A stretch of 11,174 nucleotides of DNA from CALBTQ01 sp036743315. GTDB taxonomy: Bacteria > Lernaellota > Lernaellaia > Lernaellales > Lernaellaceae. Within the stretch, counting starts at the first letter, position 1; every line of letters begins with the position of its first letter. The stretch lies in the NCBI GenBank assembly GCA_036743315.1, contig DAINPV010000108.1, positions 1-11,174 of the forward strand, written 5' to 3'. This document shows positions 1-6,325 of the stretch, piece by piece. The position numbers were made by a program, and so were the translations under genes. The notes under the pieces were generated by a model, which was not told the origin of the DNA, did no database searches, and saw only the letters and a list, made by a program, of their open reading frames with translations.

Positions 1-16
1 CCTCGGTGGCTTTTTT
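1..16 (+). terminator. 3' half of a probable intrinsic terminator, cut by the window edge
   Basis: The window opens with CCTCGGTGGC followed by six T residues (11-16). A GC-rich arm running straight into a T tract is the usual 3' half of a Rho-independent terminator. The matching 5' arm would be a GCCACCGAGG-like sequence just upstream of base 1. It would end a + strand transcript entering from the left and separate it from the cell-wall genes that follow. The 5' arm cannot be seen, so this is an inference from half a hairpin. Confidence 0.4.
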
Positions 17-100
17 CAATGGGGGAGGATAGCTGGTTTTCCGGAACCGGAGAGCCCGCAAGGGGGTCTACTGGTGGGAAGGAAAACCGGCGGAGCACCC

Positions 101-2497
101 ATGGTCAAGCCCCAGCGTAAAACTCCCGTCAGCAAAAGCGGTCGGACCCGAAAAGAAACCGCCGGTCGACCCCTCTGGCATTATCTTCTCTGGTATGGTT
201 TCAACGTCGTTTTCTGGCTGACCATCGTTGCGGTGATCGCCGGCGGCATCTTTGCGTTTAGCGTCGACAGGGATCTCACCGCGAAATTCGAGGGCAAACG
301 CTGGAAGCTGCCCAGCCACGTCTACAGCGATTCGCTGACGATACTGCCCGGCTCGTTGCTGTCCACCACCGGATTGATCGACCGCCTGGTGCGGTTGAAT
401 TATCAACGGGTTGAGCGTACGCCCGATAAGCCCGGCGAATACTTACTCACCGATGACGTATTGGAGCTTTACCTGCGCGGCTTCGATTACCCCGGCGAAA
501 CAGTCGCGCCGCGCTTGTTGCGACTGTCGTTGGGCGGCGAGATGGTCACGAACCTTTTCGATCTGACCAACCGCCGCGAATTGGCGTTGTTGGAGATCGA
601 ACCGGAGTTGATCGGCCGCTTCTTCGGACAGGTGCAGGAAGAACGGCGCATCATCCCCTACGATAAAATCCCCAAGAGCCTCGTTTGGAGCGTGGTGGTG
701 ATGGAGGACGACGCGTTCTTCCGCCATCACGGGTTGAATTTCAAAGGCCTGTTTCGCGCGGCGCTCAAGGCGCTGGTGCGCCTCCAGGCGAAGGAAGGCG
801 GCAGCTCGATCACGCAGCAATTGGTGAAGAACTTCTACCTCACGCCCGAGCGGACCATCACGCGCAAGCTTAAAGAGATGGTCATGGCCGTGGTGTTGGA
901 GATGCACTACCCGAAGGAGAAAATCTTCGAGGTGTACATCAATGAAATCTACTTCGGGCAGTCGGGTTCGGTGGCCATCTGCGGCCTGGGTGAAGCGGCG
1001 CAATTCTATTTCGGCAAGAAAGCCGAGGACCTCGCGCTGCCCGAAGCGGCGCTGCTGGCCGGCGTGCTGCGCAGCCCGGGCGTGTACGATCCGCGCGCGC
1101 ACGACGAGCGCGCGAAGGTGCGCCGCGATTACATCCTGCAACGGCTGGCCAAGACGCCGCGAGCGCTGGCCGAATTGCAGGTGACCAAGGAGATGCTCGA
1201 ACAGGCCAAGAGTCAGGACCTGGCCGTGCACAAGCATCTGCCGCCGCGCAACATCGCGCCGTACTTCTTGGATCTGCTGCGCCAGCAACTGGCGCGCACC
1301 TACGGCGAAGACGTGTTGCAAAGCGAAGGGCTGAAAATATTCACCACGCTGGACGTGGCCGTGCAACGCATGGCCGAAAGCGCGGTCGCCGAAACCGTGG
1401 AGCAACTGGAGAAAAACAACGAGAAGCTGCGCGTCGACGACGACAACCGGCTGCAAGCGGCGATCGTGGTGATCGAGCCGTCGACCGGTTACGTGCGCGC
1501 GATGGTCGGCGGACGCGATTATCGCTCCAGCCCTTACAACCGCGCGGTGCAGATGCAGCGGCAGGTGGGCTCGATTTTCAAGCCGGTCGTCTACACGGCG
1601 GGCTTCTGGCGTGCGTACAAGGACCGCGATTTCAAATTCAGCGGTGCGACGATGCTGGCCGACGAGGCTTTCTCGATCAACAGCGGCGGCAAACAATGGT
1701 CGCCGCGCAACTTCGACGGCAAATACGAGGGAACGATCACCGCGCGCCGGGCGTTGGAAGGCAGCCGCAACGTGCCCACGGCCAAGGCGGCCTTGACGAT
1801 CGGCATCGACAACATCATCGAGACCGCACGGGCGATGGGCGTGCAGACCGATTTGCCGCCGTACCCGGCCTTGAGCCTGGGCGTGGCCGAAATGAGCCCG
1901 CTGGAAATCGCCGGCGCCTACACGACGCTGGCCAACCAGGGGTATCATTCCGAACCGCTGACCATCCGCGACGTGGTCGACCGGCAGGGCAACGTGCTGG
2001 AGAAACGGTCGGTCAAGGCGCGCCGGGCGTTGCCGGCGGAGGTGGTGTACCAGACGACGAGCTTGATGCGCGGCGTGGTCGAGCGCGGCACGGCGGGCGG
2101 TTTGCGCAGCCAGGGATACAAGGGGCCGGCCGCGGCCAAGACCGGCACGACCAACGACGCCAAGGACGCCTGGTTCGTCGGTTTCACTCCCGAAATTCTC
2201 GCCGTGACCTGGGTTGGCTTCGATCACGATCGCAACGTCGGTTTGACCGGCGCACGCGCGGCGATGCCGATCTGGGCGCATTTCATGATCCAGTACACGC
2301 ATGGCCAATCGTCGCCCGACTTCGAGCCGCCGCCGGGAATCGTCTTCCGAAAAATTTGCCAGGATTCCGGAATGCTTTCGCGGTATAATTGCCCCAAAGT
2401 CGTCGAGGAAGCCTTCCTGGAGGGGACTGCCCCGGAGGAAGAGTGCGATTTGCACCGCGACGGCCTGCTGGAATTCTTCCGTAAAAAGGGCCTATAG
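101..2497 (+). CDS. mrcB: Class A penicillin-binding protein, PBP1b type (bifunctional peptidoglycan glycosyltransferase/transpeptidase)
   Basis: Polymerises lipid II into glycan strands and cross-links the peptides, on the outer face of the inner membrane. Counting from ATG 101 (798 aa): a basic cytoplasmic tail, one membrane anchor (about 27-54), then a UB2H-like domain (about 69-132, starting KLPSHVYSDSLTILPG), the feature that separates PBP1b from PBP1a. The GT51 glycosyltransferase (about 170-345) has EDDAFFRHHG with catalytic Glu202, GGSSITQQL, and KEKIFEVYINEIYFG. The transpeptidase (about 450-725) has SIFK (Ser491/Lys494), SRN (555-557) and KTG (680-682), so both sites look intact. 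The tail has Cys753, Cys764 and Cys782 in a CxxSG...CP...C pattern. ATG 101 is chosen because GGAG (92-95) lies five bases upstream. GTG 74, preceded by AGGGGG, is an alternative adding nine residues. The stop is one base before the next gene, so the two are very likely co-translated. Confidence 0.95.
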   Translation: MVKPQRKTPVSKSGRTRKETAGRPLWHYLLWYGFNVVFWLTIVAVIAGGIFAFSVDRDLTAKFEGKRWKLPSHVYSDSLTILPGSLLSTTGLIDRLVRLNYQRVERTPDKPGEYLLTDDVLELYLRGFDYPGETVAPRLLRLSLGGEMVTNLFDLTNRRELALLEIEPELIGRFFGQVQEERRIIPYDKIPKSLVWSVVVMEDDAFFRHHGLNFKGLFRAALKALVRLQAKEGGSSITQQLVKNFYLTPERTITRKLKEMVMAVVLEMHYPKEKIFEVYINEIYFGQSGSVAICGLGEAAQFYFGKKAEDLALPEAALLAGVLRSPGVYDPRAHDERAKVRRDYILQRLAKTPRALAELQVTKEMLEQAKSQDLAVHKHLPPRNIAPYFLDLLRQQLARTYGEDVLQSEGLKIFTTLDVAVQRMAESAVAETVEQLEKNNEKLRVDDDNRLQAAIVVIEPSTGYVRAMVGGRDYRSSPYNRAVQMQRQVGSIFKPVVYTAGFWRAYKDRDFKFSGATMLADEAFSINSGGKQWSPRNFDGKYEGTITARRALEGSRNVPTAKAALTIGIDNIIETARAMGVQTDLPPYPALSLGVAEMSPLEIAGAYTTLANQGYHSEPLTIRDVVDRQGNVLEKRSVKARRALPAEVVYQTTSLMRGVVERGTAGGLRSQGYKGPAAAKTGTTNDAKDAWFVGFTPEILAVTWVGFDHDRNVGLTGARAAMPIWAHFMIQYTHGQSSPDFEPPPGIVFRKICQDSGMLSRYNCPKVVEEAFLEGTAPEEECDLHRDGLLEFFRKKGL

Positions 2498-2498
2498 C

Positions 2499-3365
2499 AT
2501 GCGGCTGGCGATGTGGCTGACGATCGGACTGCTGGCGGCGGCGATCCTGAGCGGTTGCACGATTCAACTGCGCCCGGATCGGCCGGCCGAGCCCGAACCG
2601 CCTGCCGAACCGCCCGCCGAAACGGATGACGACGCCCTCGACGATTTCGCGCCGACCCCTTCGCCGGCCGACGATGCGCCCGACGAACTCGATCGATTTC
2701 TGGCCGAGGAATCCATCCGCGGTGAGTCGGCAAGCGAGCAAATCGAATCCGAAGAGCTCGAACCCGAAGAGCGCGAATCCGACGTGGACGAGACGGAGGT
2801 GGACGAAGCGGAGATCGTCGAGCAGCCGCCCGCTGAACCCGACGTCGAGTCCGAACCGGAGCCGGAGCCCGAACCGCCCGCGCTGATCGAACGCAACATC
2901 ACCCCGATGCCGCCGCAGGAGGCGCTGGCGCCATTGGAAGCCGGTCTATTGCAGGCCGGGATCGGGGGAGCGACGACCCGTCGGCGCGCGGCGATCGCGT
3001 TGATCATCGAGGGGCACGATCTGCAGGCGCAGGACAACGCATACCTGGCCGAAAAGCGCTTCGAGCGTGCGGTGTCGGTCGATCCGTCCTGCGGCGAGGC
3101 TTACCTGGCGCTGGCCGAGTTACGCTTTGGCCAGCAGCAGTGGGAGCAAGCGGCCGATTTATCCACCAAAGCGGCCTTGCGCCTGGGGCGCGACAATTAC
3201 TTTCTGGCGCGGGCGCACCTGGTGGCGGCCAAGGCCTTGGTCAACGGCGAACAGCCCGCCAAGGCGCTGGCGCAGGTCGAACAGGCGTTGGCCGCCGAGC
3301 CCGGCAACGGCGAGGCGCTCCGACTGCAACGGGAACTGCAAGCTTACCTGGGGAAAAACCGCTAG
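2499..3365 (+). CDS. Outer-membrane-type lipoprotein with acidic/proline linker and TPR-like domain; candidate LpoP-like PBP1b activator
   Basis: A 288-aa lipoprotein. The signal peptide ends in the lipobox LSGC, giving lipidated Cys20; Thr21 at +2 is not an Asp retention signal, so outer-membrane sorting is likely. Residues 21 to about 130 form a low-complexity Pro/Glu/Asp-rich stretch (EPEPPAEPPAE, later EPEPEPEPP), expected to be disordered and long enough to reach across the periplasm. Residues about 160-288 are helical and TPR-like: about 178-197, 198-231 (AYLALAELRFGQQQWEQAADL) and 233-270 (NYFLARAHLVAAKAL...ALAAEPGN), then a capping helix. The start follows the PBP stop by one base and has AAGGG nine bases upstream. 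Family knowledge: Pseudomonas LpoP is a TPR lipoprotein encoded next to the PBP1b gene and activates it. The same order, linker and fold here suggest that role. The lipoprotein and TPR calls are firm; the activator role is inferred. Confidence 0.85.
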   Translation: MRLAMWLTIGLLAAAILSGCTIQLRPDRPAEPEPPAEPPAETDDDALDDFAPTPSPADDAPDELDRFLAEESIRGESASEQIESEELEPEERESDVDETEVDEAEIVEQPPAEPDVESEPEPEPEPPALIERNITPMPPQEALAPLEAGLLQAGIGGATTRRRAAIALIIEGHDLQAQDNAYLAEKRFERAVSVDPSCGEAYLALAELRFGQQQWEQAADLSTKAALRLGRDNYFLARAHLVAAKALVNGEQPAKALAQVEQALAAEPGNGEALRLQRELQAYLGKNR

Positions 3366-3378
3366 GGCGTCCGGAAGA

Positions 3379-4086
3379 TTATTTCATCCGCTCCAAGTAC
3401 ACCGGTAACTCGACGGGATCGCCCTGCTCGGCGAGGTAGACCGCGATCATCCCCACCAGGCGCACGCCGGGACGTTCCAGTCGAGCCGCAACATGGAAAT
3501 CCAGGCTTTCGTGCGCGGGGAGGGTCAGCGGCAGAGAGGAATCCAACTCGATGCTCAACAGCGCATCCGGTTTGCATTCGATGCGCTCGATGGTCAAAGG
3601 TTCGTCGGTGTTGTTGATCGCCCGCGCTTTTGTTTTGTAATCATCCATCGCGGTGGTCGAGCGGATGCGGCGGGGCTCCAGTTCCAGCCGGCGCTGAACC
3701 ACCCCTTCCATCAACAGCTTGATTTCCGGCCGCACCGGGTCGGTCGTGTGCAGGATCACCACCTTGGATTGCGGCCCCCACAGACGGGTGGAGTTGAGGC
3801 GCACATGCACCAGCAGGCGGTTGTTGCCGGCAATGGTTTCACCGTCCAGATGTGCGGTGGTGCAGCCGCAGGTGGTTTCCACGTGGTCGATGGCGATGCG
3901 CGCGGGCGCCGGGTTGATAACAAGGAAATAGGCGTCGACGATTTCGCCCTCGTAAATCTGACCGAAACGGAAAGTGCCTTCGGTTTCGGTGACGATCACC
4001 GCATCGTCACGCGATGCCGGCATTTCGACGGAGGCGCAGGCCACCGGTAACAGAAGGCAAAAGATGATCGCGAAATAATGTTTCAC
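3379..4086 (-). CDS. DUF1573-family exported protein
   Basis: 235 aa from GTG 4086. The N-terminus (VKHYFAIIFCLLLPVACASV) is a signal peptide. Cleavage could follow ACA; LPVAC resembles a lipobox but has Pro at -3, so lipidation is uncertain. Residues about 35-115 match the DUF1573 pattern: FRFGQIYEGEIVDAYFLVIN, then IDHVETTCGCT with the hallmark Cys-Gly-Cys at 73-75. The fold is an Ig-like beta sandwich related to ASPM-SPD-2-Hydin domains. Residues about 118-235 look like a second similar module (INNTDEPLTIERIEC). The molecular function of the family is not established. The frame stays open to a TTG at 4122, but that has no ribosome binding site and lies on the probable -35 box, so GTG 4086 is preferred. 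It converges on the lipoprotein gene with 13 bases between the stops and no terminator visible. Confidence 0.8.
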   Translation of the reverse strand: MKHYFAIIFCLLLPVACASVEMPASRDDAVIVTETEGTFRFGQIYEGEIVDAYFLVINPAPARIAIDHVETTCGCTTAHLDGETIAGNNRLLVHVRLNSTRLWGPQSKVVILHTTDPVRPEIKLLMEGVVQRRLELEPRRIRSTTAMDDYKTKARAINNTDEPLTIERIECKPDALLSIELDSSLPLTLPAHESLDFHVAARLERPGVRLVGMIAVYLAEQGDPVELPVYLERMK

Positions 4087-4122
4087 GCGGCTATTATTGG
4101 CAAAAGGCTCGGCGGATGGCAA
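4087..4122 (-). promoter_or_regulatory. Probable sigma70-type promoter giving a leaderless DUF1573 mRNA
   Basis: On the - strand, TTGCCA (4122-4117; five of six matches to TTGACA) is followed after 18 bases by AATAAT (4098-4093; five of six matches to TATAAT). Six bases (AGCCGC) then separate the -10 box from GTG 4086, so transcription would begin at or within a base or two of the start codon. There is no Shine-Dalgarno sequence before this GTG, which fits a leaderless message. Inferred from pattern only. Confidence 0.4.
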
Positions 4123-4152
4123 GAGGAATCTCGATTTATTTCGACAGGTTAT

Positions 4153-4182
4153 AAAAAAAGGGCGAGGGATGTCCCCCGCCCT
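4153..4182 (-). terminator. Intrinsic terminator of the SCP2-like gene
   Basis: On the - strand, a hairpin is followed by a seven-base T tract (complement of A 4153-4159). The outer stem pairs GGGCG (4160-4164) with CGCCC (4177-4181), there is one A.C mismatch (4165/4176), and the inner stem pairs GGG with CCC (4166-4168 with 4173-4175) around a four-base loop. It begins 20 bases after the stop of the SCP2-like gene and lies before the DUF1573 promoter, so these two - strand genes are separate transcripts. Confidence 0.85.
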
Positions 4183-4201
4183 GTTCGGTAAGTGAAGCGA
4201 A

Positions 4202-4645
4202 TTAGATGTCGACGTCGTCGATGGTGACGCCGACGGCGGCCAAAGCGGCCTTCACCGCTTCTTCGCCGGTCTTCACGCGCTTGAAGAAGCTTTCGGTGCG
4301 TTTCAAGTTCGCCGGGCTGAACGGCTCGATGCCGACTTTGCCCATCATCATGGCCATGGTGGCCGCGCGCGGACCGCCGGTCAGACCGTCGACCAGCATG
4401 CCCAGCATCGTGTTGATGCCGCCCTGTTTGAGCACGAAGGTGATGACGTCGGCGCCTTCTTTGTGGCCTTCGCCCACGCTCGCCGCGCCGGCATTGTCGA
4501 ATGCCAAGTGCCAATCCGGACGAGGCACGCGGCCTGCTTCCACATCGGTCGTCAGGTTGAACGTAATCGGGTCGCCGGCCACGTTGTTGGACAGCTTGGG
4601 CAGAGCCGCCATGAATTTGTCCATCGGGACTTCGCTCAGTTTCAT
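4202..4645 (-). CDS. Small SCP2-like (sterol carrier/lipid-binding) domain protein, tentative
   Basis: 147 aa, no signal peptide, so cytoplasmic. The start is ATG 4645: a perfect AGGAGG (4659-4654) sits eight bases upstream. An ATG at 4663 would put that site inside the gene, so it is rejected. The body follows the SCP2 sterol-carrier pattern: a beta segment WHLAFDNAG (45-53), then GADVITFVLKQGGINTMLGMLVDGL (64-88), where the family has an 'aDvti...dl..ll.G' segment. MMMGKVGIEPFSPANLKRTESFF (100-122) resembles the family's 'aflsGklkieGd...a..l' segment. It ends in a short acidic tail (TIDDVDI). SCP2 domains bind lipids or fatty acyl-CoA in a hydrophobic tunnel. The assignment rests on pattern likeness only and no substrate can be named. 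It forms a single-gene unit with its own promoter and terminator. Confidence 0.55.
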   Translation of the reverse strand: MKLSEVPMDKFMAALPKLSNNVAGDPITFNLTTDVEAGRVPRPDWHLAFDNAGAASVGEGHKEGADVITFVLKQGGINTMLGMLVDGLTGGPRAATMAMMMGKVGIEPFSPANLKRTESFFKRVKTGEEAVKAALAAVGVTIDDVDI

Positions 4646-4747
4646 AACGCAATCCTCCTGCATCTATGTGCGAAAAAATGTAACCGATATGAAATCGGAA
4701 TGCCGATGAAATACCCCATGCCGCAAGTTCTCTTTGAAAGCCCGAAC

Positions 4748-4776
4748 ATTGTACCGACAATTGCGAACCAGGGCAA
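4748..4776 (-). promoter_or_regulatory. Probable sigma70-type promoter of the SCP2-like gene, with UP-like A/T tract
   Basis: On the - strand, TTGCCC (4776-4771) and TACAAT (4753-4748) are separated by exactly 17 bases. The -10 box matches TATAAT at five of six positions and the -35 box matches TTGACA at four of six. Upstream of the -35 box (about 4790-4825) are runs of A and T like an UP element. The start point would be near 4741, giving a leader of about 95 bases ending in the AGGAGG site. Together with the ideal ribosome binding site this suggests strong expression. Confidence 0.5.
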
Positions 4777-4996
4777 GGAGAAAACGCAAGAAAACAATAA
4801 AAACAAAAAATTTAATGAAACAGCGTGAATTTGATAACAGTAGACGGGAAAAGGGTTTTTGCGAATCTATACAAATCGGTAACTTGAATATCATGAAATA
4901 CTAATAATATTCATTTTGTCCTTTTTCGTTTTGCCGATTGTCGAATTTGTTTTTGTATTTTCATTGGTTAGGAAAAGGCAACCAGCGCTTTGGGGT

Positions 4997-5024
4997 AAAA
5001 ATGATTGAACGTTCATTCATTTTT
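4997..5024. promoter_or_regulatory. 28-bp near-perfect palindrome, candidate TetR-family operator
   Basis: Centred between 5010 and 5011, the two 14-base arms are complementary except for one pair (T5005/T5016). The core is TGATTGA-ACGT-TCATTCA. This has the layout of the TGAATGA-N4-TCATTCA operators of Bacillus FadR-type TetR regulators of fatty-acid degradation (family knowledge, from memory). It lies 71 bases before the MEMO1-family start and about 220 bases upstream of the SCP2-like promoter. The stem outside the core is only A/T, so it is a poor terminator. Confidence 0.5.
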
Positions 5025-5095
5025 GTTTTCTTTGGGCTGGCGAAAGGAAAGGCGATATGCTCGAATAGCCGGAAAATATTCGGCAAGGACGTACC

Positions 5096-6325
5096 ATGAA
5101 CGCTTCCGATCTCCTGCCCGCGTTGCGCTACATCGAGGTTGTGCCGGTGGAAACCGAAGCCGGCCAGCACTTCCTGTTGCGCGATCCCAAACAATTGTCG
5201 GACCGCATGCTGACTGTCTCGCAGGCGATTCTTTTCTGCCTGCAGGCCTTCGACGGCGCGACCCAGGCCGAGACGCTGCGCCTGATGTGGCGCGAGGCCA
5301 GCCGGGGGCAGGACTTGCCGCTGGAACACCTGGCGGAACTGGTCGAGCAGTTGGACGAACTGTACCTGCTGGTCAACGATCGCGCGTTGGCGCGCCTGAA
5401 CGAGTTGCGGCAGGAATTTCTGGAAATGCCCGTGCGGCCGATGCGGCTGGCCGCGCCCGCCGACGAACTGCAGCAGGTGCTCGACGCTTGCTACATCCAG
5501 GCCGGGTTGCCGCTGCCCGGCGACATCGCCGCCGTTGACAACCGCCTGGGCGTGCTGATCGCGCCGCACATCGACTACATGCGCGGCGGACCGGCGTACG
5601 GGTTGGCCTACTTGCAGATGAAGAAGCATTTTTCCGGCGAGGTCGTGCTGGTGCTGGGCACGAATCACCAGGAGCATCAAACGGCGTTGGCGCTGACGAA
5701 AAAGGACTACCTCACGCCCTGGGGCGAGGTAACCACGGACGTCGCGCTGGTCGAACGACTGGCGGCGGCGCTGCCCTTCGATGTGTTCACCGACGAATTC
5801 TGTCATCGCGACGAACATAGCGTCGAGTTGGCTGCCTGCGCGCTCAAACACGCTTTCGGCGACGCCTGTCCGAAAATCGTGCCGGTGTTGTGCGGCAGCT
5901 TCGAGGAGTTCTTACAGCGCGGACTCGATCCGTTGCAGGACGAAACGCTGCAAGCCGTGCGGCGGGCGCTGACGGATCTGGCGACGGCCGAGGGCGAGCG
6001 GTTGGCGATCGTCGCCAGCGCCGACCTGGCGCACATCGGCCTGCAGTTCGGCGACGGCAAGCCGGTTGATCAAGCCGTCCTCGACGCCTGCTTGGAGCGC
6101 GATCGGCTTTTGCTCGCCGCGATGACGGCCGGCGACGCGGACGAATTTCTCGACCGGCTGCGGGCCGAGCGCAACGCGCGTCATGTGTGCGGCGTCGCGC
6201 CGATCCATTATGCGCTGGCCGCGCGCGTCACCGGCGCGGCGACGGAAGCGAGTTTGAATTATTGGCGCGCCGAGGATGAAAGCGGCGCGGTGACCTTCGC
6301 CGCGGCGGCGCTGTTGCGGCCTTAG
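5096..6325 (+). CDS. MEMO1-family protein (AmmeMemoRadiSam system protein B) with N-terminal helical extension
   Basis: 409 aa, cytoplasmic. Residues about 150-409 are the Memo domain: LIAPHIDYMRGG (His158), VLGTNHQEH (His191), RDEHSVELAA (239-248), VASADLAHIG (Asp310, His313) and HVCGVAPIHYAL (Cys365). His158, His191 and Cys365 correspond to the metal ligands described for human MEMO1 (His49, His81, Cys244), so the site looks complete. The family is related to metal-dependent dioxygenases; its bacterial role is unknown. It often occurs with an AMMECR1-domain protein and a radical SAM enzyme, neither of which is in this window. Residues about 26-95 form an extra domain resembling PqqD-like winged helices (FLLRDP...LTVSQAILFCLQAFDGATQAETL...LVEQLDELYLL). 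The start has AAGGA (5085-5089) six bases upstream. The stop overlaps the stop of the convergent phosphorylase gene. Confidence 0.85.
   Translation: MNASDLLPALRYIEVVPVETEAGQHFLLRDPKQLSDRMLTVSQAILFCLQAFDGATQAETLRLMWREASRGQDLPLEHLAELVEQLDELYLLVNDRALARLNELRQEFLEMPVRPMRLAAPADELQQVLDACYIQAGLPLPGDIAAVDNRLGVLIAPHIDYMRGGPAYGLAYLQMKKHFSGEVVLVLGTNHQEHQTALALTKKDYLTPWGEVTTDVALVERLAAALPFDVFTDEFCHRDEHSVELAACALKHAFGDACPKIVPVLCGSFEEFLQRGLDPLQDETLQAVRRALTDLATAEGERLAIVASADLAHIGLQFGDGKPVDQAVLDACLERDRLLLAAMTAGDADEFLDRLRAERNARHVCGVAPIHYALAARVTGAATEASLNYWRAEDESGAVTFAAAALLRP

Larger units (their letters stand above)
4646..5095. other. A/T-rich divergent intergenic region
   Basis: About 450 bases between the SCP2-like gene (-) and the MEMO1-family gene (+). 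It is visibly A/T-rich (long A and T runs at 4785-4820 and 4895-5035) against GC-rich neighbours. It holds the SCP2-like promoter and 5' leader, a weak inverted repeat TGAATAT-N15-ATATTCA (4885-4913), the large palindrome at 4997-5024 and the ribosome binding site of the + strand gene. I found no convincing coding sequence and no clear -35/-10 pair for the + strand gene; TTGAAT (4885-4890) with TAATAT (4906-4911... approximately) is too closely spaced to call. Confidence 0.6.

Noticed and set aside
2383..2388. TATAAT inside the end of the PBP gene, possible internal promoter for the lipoprotein
   Set aside because: The nearest -35-like box (TTGCCA, 2356-2361) is 21 bases away, and the hexamer is explained by coding for Tyr-Asn.
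443..2455. 670-codon open frame on the - strand opposite the PBP gene
   Set aside because: It is Arg/His/Gln-rich with no family motifs and lies wholly antisense to a gene with intact catalytic motifs. Such long shadows are common in GC-rich genes.
4149..4760. 203-codon - strand frame overlapping the SCP2-like gene
   Set aside because: It runs through the intrinsic terminator and reads as an Arg-rich repetitive sequence. The other frame has the AGGAGG-supported start.
4997..5024. Palindrome read as an intrinsic terminator
   Set aside because: The stem has only a few G-C pairs and no gene ends nearby on either strand. An operator explains it better.
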